Source: AC-32 sp963813435
GTDB taxonomy: Bacteria > Actinomycetota > Thermoleophilia > Gaiellales > Gaiellaceae
Reading direction: 5' to 3'
Assembly: GCA_963813435.1 (NCBI GenBank)
Contig: CAWEYY010000003.1
Span: forward strand, 310,001 to 374,000
Length of the DNA: 64,000 bases
The notes beneath the pieces were generated by a model. It searched no databases. It was not told the origin of the DNA and worked only from the letters and a program-made list of their open reading frames with translations. This document shows, piece by piece, positions 36,680 through 45,179 of this stretch (positions within the stretch are counted from its first letter, which is position 1; the number at the start of each line of letters is the position of its first letter). The translations under genes and the position numbers were made by a program.

Positions 36680-37456
36680 CAGCGCCTTCTTCTCCAAGAG
36701 GAACTCGAGGATCGTGTCCGCGGCGGTGCCATCGTCCTCGATCTTGCGCGTCTCGCCGCGCGGCGGCGGGTCGCCGAGCGCGTAGACCTCCGTCGCCGAG
36801 CCCGCCTCGCCGACAGCGCCGGTCTCGAGCCCGAGGTCGGCGAGCGAGACGGTCTCCTGCGGCTTCTTCTTCGCGCCCATGATCCCCTTGAGAGACGGGT
36901 AGCGCGGTTCGTTGATCGCGTCCGAGACGGCGATCACCGCCGGGAGCGGGGCCTCGATCACGTCGTAGCCGTACTCGGTCTGCCGCTTGCCGCGGACCTT
37001 CCCGTCCTCGCATGAGAGCTCCGCCACCTGCGAGATCAGCGGCCGGCGGAGCCGGTCGGCCACGGCGGCCCACAGCACCGCGCCGTCGGAGTCGCTCGCC
37101 TGCTGGCCGAAGAGCACGAGGTCGGCCTGCTCGCGCTCGAGCACGGCCGCGAGGATTCGGCTCGTCCCGACGAGATCGGAGCCCTCCGCGCCGTCGTCGC
37201 TGACGAGGACGACCCGGTCGGCGCCCATCGCGAGAGCCTTTCGCATCGCCTCGAGCGCGCGCTCCGGCCCGAGCGAGACGATCACGACCTCACCGTCGCC
37301 CTCGGCCTCTTTCAGGCGCAGAGCCTCCTCGACCGCGTTCACGTCGAACTGGTTGAGCGCGCCCTCGCCCGAGCGGTCGAGCCGTTTCGTCTCGGGATCG
37401 AGGCGCAGGTGAGCGGCCGCATCGGGTACGTACTTGGCGCAGACGGCGATCTTCAT
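36677..37456 (-). CDS. etfB: Electron transfer flavoprotein beta subunit
   Basis: A 259-residue partner of EtfA, accepting electrons from acyl-CoA dehydrogenases. Family segments are MKIAVCAKYVPDAA, ALNQFDVNAVEEALRLKE and the ETF-beta signature IEAPLPAVIAVSDAINEPRY with PSLKGIMGAKKKP. ATG at 37456 has TAGCAT nine bases upstream. It heads etfB-etfA-etfQO. Confidence 0.96.
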   Translation of the reverse strand: MKIAVCAKYVPDAAAHLRLDPETKRLDRSGEGALNQFDVNAVEEALRLKEAEGDGEVVIVSLGPERALEAMRKALAMGADRVVLVSDDGAEGSDLVGTSRILAAVLEREQADLVLFGQQASDSDGAVLWAAVADRLRRPLISQVAELSCEDGKVRGKRQTEYGYDVIEAPLPAVIAVSDAINEPRYPSLKGIMGAKKKPQETVSLADLGLETGAVGEAGSATEVYALGDPPPRGETRKIEDDGTAADTILEFLLEKKAL

Positions 37457-37465
37457 GCGGGCGGG

Positions 37466-37471
37466 ATGCTA
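37466..37471 (-). promoter_or_regulatory. Possible -10 box (TAGCAT) of the etf operon
   Basis: TANNNT-type box on the minus strand, nine bases before the etfB ATG, implying a leader of only a few bases. No ribosome binding site is visible. Confidence 0.35.
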
Positions 37472-37511
37472 CAAGCGAGGCCTCTGCTAGGGTCCCGCCC
37501 TTCGGCCGCCC

Positions 37512-38414
37512 GTGATTGCCTCCCGGACGACAGCCCGAACGATCCTCGCTCTCGCGCTCGCCATCTTCGTGACCCTCGTGGTGCGCACGGCCGACGCGGG
37601 CCCGAAAGCGACTCCGCAGACGATCGTCTTCCCTGTGCTCGCGCCTACCACCTACAGCGACGACTTCGGCGCGCCGCGGCCGGGTGGTGCACATCAAGGG
37701 ATCGACATGCTCGCCCCGAAGCGCGCGCTCGCGCTCGCGGCCGAGAGCGGGAAGATCAAGTTCTGGAAGACCTCGGCGAGGGCCGGCTGCATGCTGTACC
37801 TCTACGGCACCAGCGGCACGACCTACTACTACATCCACCTCAACAATGACCTCACGAAGCGGAACGACAACCGCGGCAAGTGCGTCGTGGGCACCGCATA
37901 CGCGAAGGGCCTCAAGAACGGCGCCAAGGTGACTGCCGGCCAGGTCGTCGGCTACGTCGGCGACTCGGGCGACGCGAACGGGCTGCACCCGCATCTGCAC
38001 TTCGAGCTCCACCCGAACCGCGACTCCGCGGTCGACCCGTACCCGTGGCTGCAGCGCGCGCAGCACCTCCTGTTTGCGGCGCCGCGCGGATCGCCGTTCA
38101 TGCTGAAGCTGCGCGGCAAGGTGACCGTGGTTTCGGAGGATGCGATCCGGCTCAAGGCCAGCAGCGTCAGCGCGTGGCCGATGGCCCAGCACCAGTCGAA
38201 GCTCTCGCGGTCGCTGCTCGTGCTCGTGCCCGAAACGGCGATCGTGCAGTCCGTCAAGAAGTTCGGCGCGCCCGGAGCGGCCGTCGACATCGCCGCCGCG
38301 CGCCCGGGCCAATCGATCGAGCTCTGGACGTCGGCCGCACCGACGACGCTCAAGGCCGAACGCGGGGACGACCTCTCGCTGAGCGCGTCCCTCGTCTCGC
38401 TCGTCGGCCCGTAG
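37512..38414 (+). CDS. Secreted M23-family (LytM-type) peptidase
   Basis: A 300-residue exported protein. An N-terminal signal (ARTILALALAIFVTLVVRTA) precedes a peptidase M23 domain with the zinc motifs HQGIDMLAPK and HPHLHFEL, and the intervening GYVGDSGDANG loop; a C-terminal region of about 110 residues is not recognised. Such enzymes cut peptidoglycan cross-bridges or act as activators. GTG at 37512 is the start that gives the signal peptide. It runs opposite to the etf genes. Confidence 0.85.
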   Translation: MIASRTTARTILALALAIFVTLVVRTADAGPKATPQTIVFPVLAPTTYSDDFGAPRPGGAHQGIDMLAPKRALALAAESGKIKFWKTSARAGCMLYLYGTSGTTYYYIHLNNDLTKRNDNRGKCVVGTAYAKGLKNGAKVTAGQVVGYVGDSGDANGLHPHLHFELHPNRDSAVDPYPWLQRAQHLLFAAPRGSPFMLKLRGKVTVVSEDAIRLKASSVSAWPMAQHQSKLSRSLLVLVPETAIVQSVKKFGAPGAAVDIAAARPGQSIELWTSAAPTTLKAERGDDLSLSASLVSLVGP

Positions 38415-39182
38415 CTAGCGGCCGCGGAAGACCGGCTCGCGCTTCTCGGCGAAGGCGGTCAGGCCTTCCTTCGCGTCCTCGGTGCCGAACAGTCCGCCGA
38501 ACTCGTCCGCCTCGCGCTCGAGGTTCTCGACGTGGTCGCCCTGCAAGGCGTGGTTCGCCGCGCGCTTCGCGGCCGCGAGCGCCAGCGGCGACTTCGACGC
38601 GAGCAGCCGCGCTACCTCGAGCGCCTTGTCGAGCACGGGATCGTGGACATCGTTGACGAGGCCGAGGTCGAGCGCCTCCTCGGCGTGCACGAGCCGCCCG
38701 GTCAGGATCAGCTCCTTGGCGACGCCGAGCCCGCAGACCCGCGCCAGCCGCTGGGTACCGCCCCAGCCGGGGATGATCCCGAGGTTGATCTCGGGCTGGC
38801 CGAGCCTCGCCGTCGGCGCCGCGTAGCGGAGATCACACGCGAGCGCGAGCTCGCAGCCGCCGCCGAGCGCGAACCCGTTGATCGCCGCGATCGTCGGCTT
38901 CGGCATCGTCTCGAGCAGCTGCCCGGCCTGCTGCCCGAGGGCTCCCCACTCCTTCGCCTCGTCGACTCCCAGCCCGCTCATGTACTTGATGTCGGCTCCC
39001 GCCACGAACGCCTTCTCGCCGGAGCCGGTCAGGACGACGACGCGCGCCTCCTTGTCCTCCGCGAGCTCGGCGAGGCGGTCCCGCAGCTCCTGGAGCGTCG
39101 GGCGGTCGAGCGCGTTCATCGCGTCCGGCCGGTCGATCGTGACAGTCGCGATCCCGTCCTCGCGCTCGACGAGTACCGCTAT
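38415..39182 (-). CDS. Enoyl-CoA hydratase/isomerase (crotonase family), start codon uncertain
   Basis: Hydrates 2-enoyl-CoA in beta-oxidation. The oxyanion-hole segments KAFVAGADIKYMSGL and NGFALGGGCELALACDLRYA, and the catalytic Glu in LGQPEINLGIIPGWGGTQRL, are intact, with EKREPVFRGR at the end. The first ATG is at 39119, but the conserved first strand (AVLVEREDGIATVTIDRPDA) lies before it and is in frame up to an ATA codon at 39182 that overlaps the icmB stop. No ATG, GTG or TTG is available there, so either ATA is used, the start was altered by an error, or a shortened protein is made. Confidence 0.87.
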   Translation of the reverse strand: MAVLVEREDGIATVTIDRPDAMNALDRPTLQELRDRLAELAEDKEARVVVLTGSGEKAFVAGADIKYMSGLGVDEAKEWGALGQQAGQLLETMPKPTIAAINGFALGGGCELALACDLRYAAPTARLGQPEINLGIIPGWGGTQRLARVCGLGVAKELILTGRLVHAEEALDLGLVNDVHDPVLDKALEVARLLASKSPLALAAAKRAANHALQGDHVENLEREADEFGGLFGTEDAKEGLTAFAEKREPVFRGR

Positions 39183-39574
39183 GCCGGGACCTTCTCTTTC
39201 AGGAAGTCGACGATCTCGGAGGTCGGGGCGCCCGGCGTGAAGACCGCGGCCACGCCCTGCGAGCGAAGCTCCTTCGCGTCCTCGGTCGGGATCGTTCCGC
39301 CGACCACGACGAGGACGTCCTCGGCGCCGTTCTCACGGAGCCCTTCCAGGATCTTCGGGATCAACGTCATGTGCGCGCCGGAGAGGATCGAGATGCCGAC
39401 CGCGTCCGCGTCCTCCTGGATCGCCGTCTCGACGATCTGCTCCGGCGTCTGGTGGAGGCCGGTGTAGATGACCTCCATCCCCGCGTCACGCAAGGCTCGT
39501 GCGATTATCTTTGCCCCCCGGTCGTGACCGTCAAGGCCGGGCTTTGCAATGACGACACGGATTTTGCTGGCCAC
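39179..39574 (-). CDS. icmB: Cobalamin-binding small subunit of an acyl-CoA mutase (IcmB/MutB C-domain type)
   Basis: A 131-residue free-standing B12-binding domain. It begins with RVVIAKPGLDGHDRGAKIIA, carrying the DxHxxG motif whose His ligates cobalt, then VGISILSGAHMTLIPKI and VVVGGTIPTEDAKEL. It should pair with the large subunit encoded at 41084-42751. GTG at 39574 has TATACT seven bases upstream, a leaderless arrangement, and its start is 12 bp from that of the divergent metallo-hydrolase. Confidence 0.9.
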   Translation of the reverse strand: MASKIRVVIAKPGLDGHDRGAKIIARALRDAGMEVIYTGLHQTPEQIVETAIQEDADAVGISILSGAHMTLIPKILEGLRENGAEDVLVVVGGTIPTEDAKELRSQGVAAVFTPGAPTSEIVDFLKEKVPA

Positions 39575-39581
39575 GAGGATG

Positions 39582-39587
39582 AGTATA
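39582..39587 (-). promoter_or_regulatory. -10 box (TATACT) of icmB, leaderless type
   Basis: TATACT on the minus strand with exactly seven bases to the icmB GTG. The box overlaps the ATG of the divergent gene at 39587, so transcription of the two genes probably interferes. Confidence 0.55.
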
Positions 39588-40315
39588 TGAGCGTCACCTT
39601 GACCGTAGTCGGCTGCTCGCCGGCCTGGCCGAACCCCGGCGGAGCGCAGTCCGGATACCTGCTCGAAGGCCCCGGCCGGCTGCTGCTCGACTGCGGTCCG
39701 GGCGTCCTCGCGAAGCTTCGCGAGAGGGAGCCGTGGCCGGTGGTGGACGCGATCGCAGTCACGCACTGGCACCTCGACCACTGGGGCGATCTCGTGCCCT
39801 GGGTGTGGGGCGCAACGCTCGGTCCCGGAGAGGGCATCGACAAGCCGGAGCTCTGGGTTCCGCCCCAGGGCGGGGAGATGCTCAGGACGATCGGGTCGCG
39901 GATCGGCCAGCCGGGGATGTTCGACGATGCCTTCGACCTGCGCGAATACGTGGACGGCAAGCCGTTCGAGGCAGCGGGCTTCGAGGTCACACCGCACCGC
40001 GTCCTCCACTACGACCTCCTCGCGTTCGGCTTCCGGACCTCGGCGAACGGAACCGTAATCGGCTACTCGGGCGACTCCGGGCCGAGCGAGGGCCTGGCCG
40101 AGCTAGCCCGTGACGCGGATCTCTTCGTCTGCGAGGCGACGCTTCTCGCTCCCAACCCCGAGGGCGGGCTGCGCGGGCACCTGAGCGCCGAGGAGGCGGT
40201 CGCCGCGTTCGAAGCTTCGGGCGCGAAGCGGCTCCTGCTGACCCATCGGCCGTTCGAGCGCCCGCTCGACGGCACGTTCGAGCTCGCGCACGACGGCCTG
40301 CAGATCGACGTCTAG
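39587..40315 (+). CDS. Metallo-beta-lactamase-fold hydrolase
   Basis: A 242-residue MBL-fold protein of the ribonuclease Z/arylsulfatase-like group. The metal motif is AVTHWHLDHWGD; further ligands are in VIGYSGDSGPSEGLAELA and the terminal LLLTHRPF. The start MSVTLTVVGCSPAWPNPGGA with QSGYLLEG is typical. The substrate cannot be told from sequence. Confidence 0.88.
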   Translation: MSVTLTVVGCSPAWPNPGGAQSGYLLEGPGRLLLDCGPGVLAKLREREPWPVVDAIAVTHWHLDHWGDLVPWVWGATLGPGEGIDKPELWVPPQGGEMLRTIGSRIGQPGMFDDAFDLREYVDGKPFEAAGFEVTPHRVLHYDLLAFGFRTSANGTVIGYSGDSGPSEGLAELARDADLFVCEATLLAPNPEGGLRGHLSAEEAVAAFEASGAKRLLLTHRPFERPLDGTFELAHDGLQIDV

Positions 40316-40332
40316 AACCGGAGGTCCCCAAG

Positions 40333-40406
40333 AGGCGTCGCTTGCGATGCCGACCCCAGGACGTGCGGGCTCAGCCCGTACGTCCGTCGGAAATGACCGG
40401 TCGAAC
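40333..40406 (+). repeat. Dispersed two-hairpin repeat element, copy 9
   Basis: Plus orientation between convergent genes. Hairpin 1 is GGCGTCGCTTGCGATGCC; hairpin 2 is GGACGTGCGGGC/GCCCGTACGTCC around TCA with one wobble pair; the tail is ATGACCGGTCGAAC. Confidence 0.85.
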
Positions 40407-40429
40407 CTCCGGGAGTTGGCGGAAGCGCC

Positions 40430-41026
40430 CTAGTTCGTCGGCACCGGCGGCGTCCACCGCGGCATCCAATAGTCGACCACCCAGTGCCTGCCGGAGCCCG
40501 TCCCGACCGGGATCAGCCCGAGCTGGAACGTGGTCGCCCGCATCTTGTAGCGCTCCGGGGCGGCGAGGCCGACCTCCATCAGGATCTCCCTGTTGGAGGC
40601 GTAGTCGAGGTAGTACTGCACCTTGTCGATGCTGTCGAACGGGTACGGGATGATCGGCAGCTGGTTGGAGTGGACCCACTCGTTCTTGGTGTAGCCCTCC
40701 TTGAACGAGGGCGCGACCACGGGCCAGGACTGGTCGAGGTGCTTCCGCGCCACGGCCGTCGAGAGGAACGTGCGAACCGTCGAGCGGATGTTCGAGTCGA
40801 GCTGGCCGTAGGTCTTGACCTCGGCGCCGCTCGCGTTCTTCAGCGGCGTGCTCTTCGTCGGAAGCTGGGCCTTGAAACCGGGCGACGGGTTGCTGCTCGT
40901 CTTGTCGCTACCGCCCGCGATCGCGATCACGAGCGCCGCCGCGCCGACCACAAGCACGACCACGCCGACTATCAGCAGCAGCCGGTTGAAGCGTTGTGAA
41001 GATAGCGCGGTCTGGATCGAGTTCAT
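40430..41026 (-). CDS. Membrane-anchored protein of unknown function
   Basis: A 198-residue protein with one N-terminal membrane segment (about residues 16-37, LLLIVGVVVLVVGAAALVIA), a Ser/Pro/Lys linker and an outer domain of about 140 residues containing Trp-rich motifs (SWPVVAPSFKEGYTKNEW, HWVVDYWMPRW). I do not recognise the domain. TACTCT lies ten bases before the ATG, suggesting its own promoter. Confidence 0.65.
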   Translation of the reverse strand: MNSIQTALSSQRFNRLLLIVGVVVLVVGAAALVIAIAGGSDKTSSNPSPGFKAQLPTKSTPLKNASGAEVKTYGQLDSNIRSTVRTFLSTAVARKHLDQSWPVVAPSFKEGYTKNEWVHSNQLPIIPYPFDSIDKVQYYLDYASNREILMEVGLAAPERYKMRATTFQLGLIPVGTGSGRHWVVDYWMPRWTPPVPTN

Positions 41027-41083
41027 CTGGCCCGAAAGAGTAGACGCACAGAGTAGCTCGATTGTTAGCTGCCGTCGCTCGGC

Positions 41084-42751
<1,668 letters not shown>

Positions 42752-42821
42752 CCACTGATTTTGCCTGTTTTCCCCGGCGGCCTCATCCCGGAGGCCGTGA
42801 CTGCCGATCTAGCCCTCGGTG

Positions 42822-44348
42822 ATGGCGGACACCGACACACGCGCGCGCGACAGCGAGCAGCAGCAGTCACGGCCCCGGCTCGTGCTCCGATTCGCGCTGT
42901 ACACCGGCGCGGTTCTGCTCTGCGCGGGCCTCGCGATCGCGTGGCTCGTCGACCGGGAGGTCGCCAACCGCGCTGAGCGGACGCTGCAGGCCCAGGCCCG
43001 CACGATCGCCGAGCAGAACCTGCGCGGACACCTGCGCGCGTCCGACTTCGCCGCGCCCGTCTCGCCGGAACGGCGCGCGACCCTGGACGGCCTCTTCCGC
43101 AACAGCGTCGTGATTCCGGGCGGGGTCGGCGGCCGGCTCGTCAACCCGAGAGGCACGGTCACCTACGCCGCGCGGCACGAGCTGATCGGCACGCAGGTCA
43201 CGTACCCGCGAGAGATCGAAGGCGCCCTCCTCGGCGGCGCGAGCCGGCATGTCGCGCACATGAACACGTGGCGCGGCCAGAAGAACCTGAAGGTCCTCCG
43301 GATCCTCGTTCCCGTTCGCCCGATGCCGTCGTCGCGACCGATCGGCGTGCTCGAGCTCGACCAGGACTACCGGTCGGTCGACGTCGGCGTCGGCGACGCC
43401 CGCCTCAGCCTCGCGCTGATCCTGGCGCTCGCCCTCCTCCTGCTGTACGTGTCGCTCTTCCCGATCCTGCGGCGCGTGACCCGCCAGCTGAACGCGCACA
43501 ACGAGCGCTTGCACGAGCTCGCCGAGGAACGACGGAAGCTGTTCGAGGCCGAGCGCGCGGCGCGGACCGAGGCGGAGTCGGTGCAACGGCTCCTGTCCGA
43601 GCAGAACGACCGGCTGCGCGAGCTCGACCGGCTCAAGGACGAGTTCGTCTCGCTGGTCTCGCACGAGCTGCGCACGCCGCTGACGTCGATCCGCGGCTAC
43701 GTCGAGCTGCTGCTCGACGACGGCGAGACGCTCAGCGCCGACCAGCGCCGCTTCCTCGAGATCGTCGACCGCAACTCCTCGCGGCTGCTCGAGCTCGTCG
43801 GCGACCTGCTCTTCCTCGCACAGATCGAGGCCGGCAAGCTCGCGATCGAGATCGGGACCGTCGACCTGAACCGCGTCGTCGAGGAGTGCGTCGAGACCTC
43901 GTCCCCGGCGGCCGGCGCGCGCGCGATCGAGCTGACCGCCCGCCTCGCGCCGCTGCCTCGGATCCAGGGCGACCAGGCCCGGCTCGCGCAGGTGCTCGAC
44001 AACCTCGTCTCGAACGCGATCAAGTTCACGCCTCGCGGCGGCCGGGTCGAGGTGCGCCTCTCGCAGGAGAACGGTTCGGCCGTGCTCGAGGTCGAGGACA
44101 GCGGCCTCGGGATCCCGGAGGCTGAGCAGGCGCAGCTGTTCGAGCGCTTCTTCCGCAGCTCGACCGCGACCGCGCAGGCGATCCCGGGGACGGGCCTCGG
44201 GCTCACGATCACGAAGGCGATCGTTGATCGGCACGGCGGCCTGATCGAGGTCGAGAGCGCCAAGGACCTGGGGACGACGGTCCGGGTCCGGCTCCCGCGC
44301 GAGTCGCATCAGAGCCCGGGCGCGAAGACGCCCGAGCTCGCCGCGTGA
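42822..44348 (+). CDS. Membrane sensor histidine kinase
   Basis: A 508-residue sensor. Membrane helix 1 is at residues 24-43, an outer sensor domain of about 150 residues follows, helix 2 is at 195-213, then a coiled coil (222-270). The HisKA domain carries His281 in SLVSHELRTPLTSIRGYVEL; the ATPase part shows NLVSNAIKFTPRGGRVEV, DSGLGIPEAEQ and GTGLGLTITKAIVDRHGG. No HAMP or PAS domain is obvious. It converges with a response regulator gene whose stop codon is one base away, and the collagen-like genes follow. Confidence 0.93.
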   Translation: MADTDTRARDSEQQQSRPRLVLRFALYTGAVLLCAGLAIAWLVDREVANRAERTLQAQARTIAEQNLRGHLRASDFAAPVSPERRATLDGLFRNSVVIPGGVGGRLVNPRGTVTYAARHELIGTQVTYPREIEGALLGGASRHVAHMNTWRGQKNLKVLRILVPVRPMPSSRPIGVLELDQDYRSVDVGVGDARLSLALILALALLLLYVSLFPILRRVTRQLNAHNERLHELAEERRKLFEAERAARTEAESVQRLLSEQNDRLRELDRLKDEFVSLVSHELRTPLTSIRGYVELLLDDGETLSADQRRFLEIVDRNSSRLLELVGDLLFLAQIEAGKLAIEIGTVDLNRVVEECVETSSPAAGARAIELTARLAPLPRIQGDQARLAQVLDNLVSNAIKFTPRGGRVEVRLSQENGSAVLEVEDSGLGIPEAEQAQLFERFFRSSTATAQAIPGTGLGLTITKAIVDRHGGLIEVESAKDLGTTVRVRLPRESHQSPGAKTPELAA

Positions 44349-44349
44349 C

Positions 44350-45033
44350 CTAGGGCGCTACCGGCCGGTAGCGGTAGCCGAAGCCGCGCATCGTCTCGAT
44401 CGGGGAGTCGCCGCCAGGAGGCGAGCCGAGCTTGCGGCGCAGGTAGCCGACGTAGAGCTTCACCTGGTCGCGCTCGCCCGCAGCCGCGCCCCACGCGAGC
44501 TCGAGCAGCTGGTCGTGCGAGAGCACCTGGTTCGGGTTGCGCACGAACGCAGTCAGGAGGCGGAACTCGAGCGGCGTCAGAGACACGTTCTCGTCGCCGG
44601 CCCGGACCGCGCGCTGGAGGAAGTCGATCGCGACGAACCCGTCGGCGTAGGTCTCCGGCGGCGACTGGTCGGCGCGGGTGCGGCGCAGCTGTGCGTCCAC
44701 GCGCGCGAGCAGCTCCTGGCGGCCGAACGGCTTCGTGACGTAGTCGTCGGCGCCGGCGCGCAGGCCGCGCACCTTGTCGAGCTCCTCCGCACGAGCCGTG
44801 AGCATCAGCACCGGGACGTCGCTCAGCTCGCGGATGCGCTCGAGTGTCTCCCAGCCGTCCAGACCGGGCATCGACACGTCGAGAATCACGAGGTCCGGCT
44901 GCTCGGCGTAGAAGAGCCGCAGCCCTTCGTTGCCGTCGGGCGCCTCGATCACGCCGTGGCCGGAGCGCTCGAGCAGCTCGCGCACGAGGCCGCGGATGTC
45001 CGCGTCGTCGTCGACGACGAGAACCCGGCTCAT
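44350..45033 (-). CDS. OmpR/PhoB-family response regulator
   Basis: A 227-residue regulator. The receiver has the acidic pocket VVDDDAD, the phosphorylated Asp52 in LVILDVSMPGLDG and Lys in YVTKPFGRQEL; the C-terminal winged helix shows LTPLEFRLLTAFVRNPNQVL and the RRKLGSPPGG, RGFGYRYRP end. It is encoded tail-to-tail with the histidine kinase, an uncommon layout for a cognate pair. A direct repeat that could be its binding site lies in the divergent gap upstream. Confidence 0.94.
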   Translation of the reverse strand: MSRVLVVDDDADIRGLVRELLERSGHGVIEAPDGNEGLRLFYAEQPDLVILDVSMPGLDGWETLERIRELSDVPVLMLTARAEELDKVRGLRAGADDYVTKPFGRQELLARVDAQLRRTRADQSPPETYADGFVAIDFLQRAVRAGDENVSLTPLEFRLLTAFVRNPNQVLSHDQLLELAWGAAAGERDQVKLYVGYLRRKLGSPPGGDSPIETMRGFGYRYRPVAP

Positions 45034-45079
45034 GGCCGCAGCACCCGTTCTTCCCTCATGCGAGTGAACTTCAGGCCGG

Positions 45080-45096
45080 TCATACGCGTTTCATAC
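45080..45096. promoter_or_regulatory. Possible OmpR-type binding site (TCATAC direct repeat, 11-bp period)
   Basis: TCATAC occurs at 45080-45085 and again at 45091-45096, one helical turn apart, the arrangement bound by OmpR/PhoB-type dimers. It lies in the 146-bp divergent gap between the response regulator and the first collagen-like gene. Confidence 0.4.
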
Positions 45097-45179
45097 CGGA
45101 ACCCTCCCGGATTCCCCCATGGGCTGTCGATGCGGCGGACGTGGCGAGTCTGAACGATCTGCGGCGCCGTGTGGCAGCC

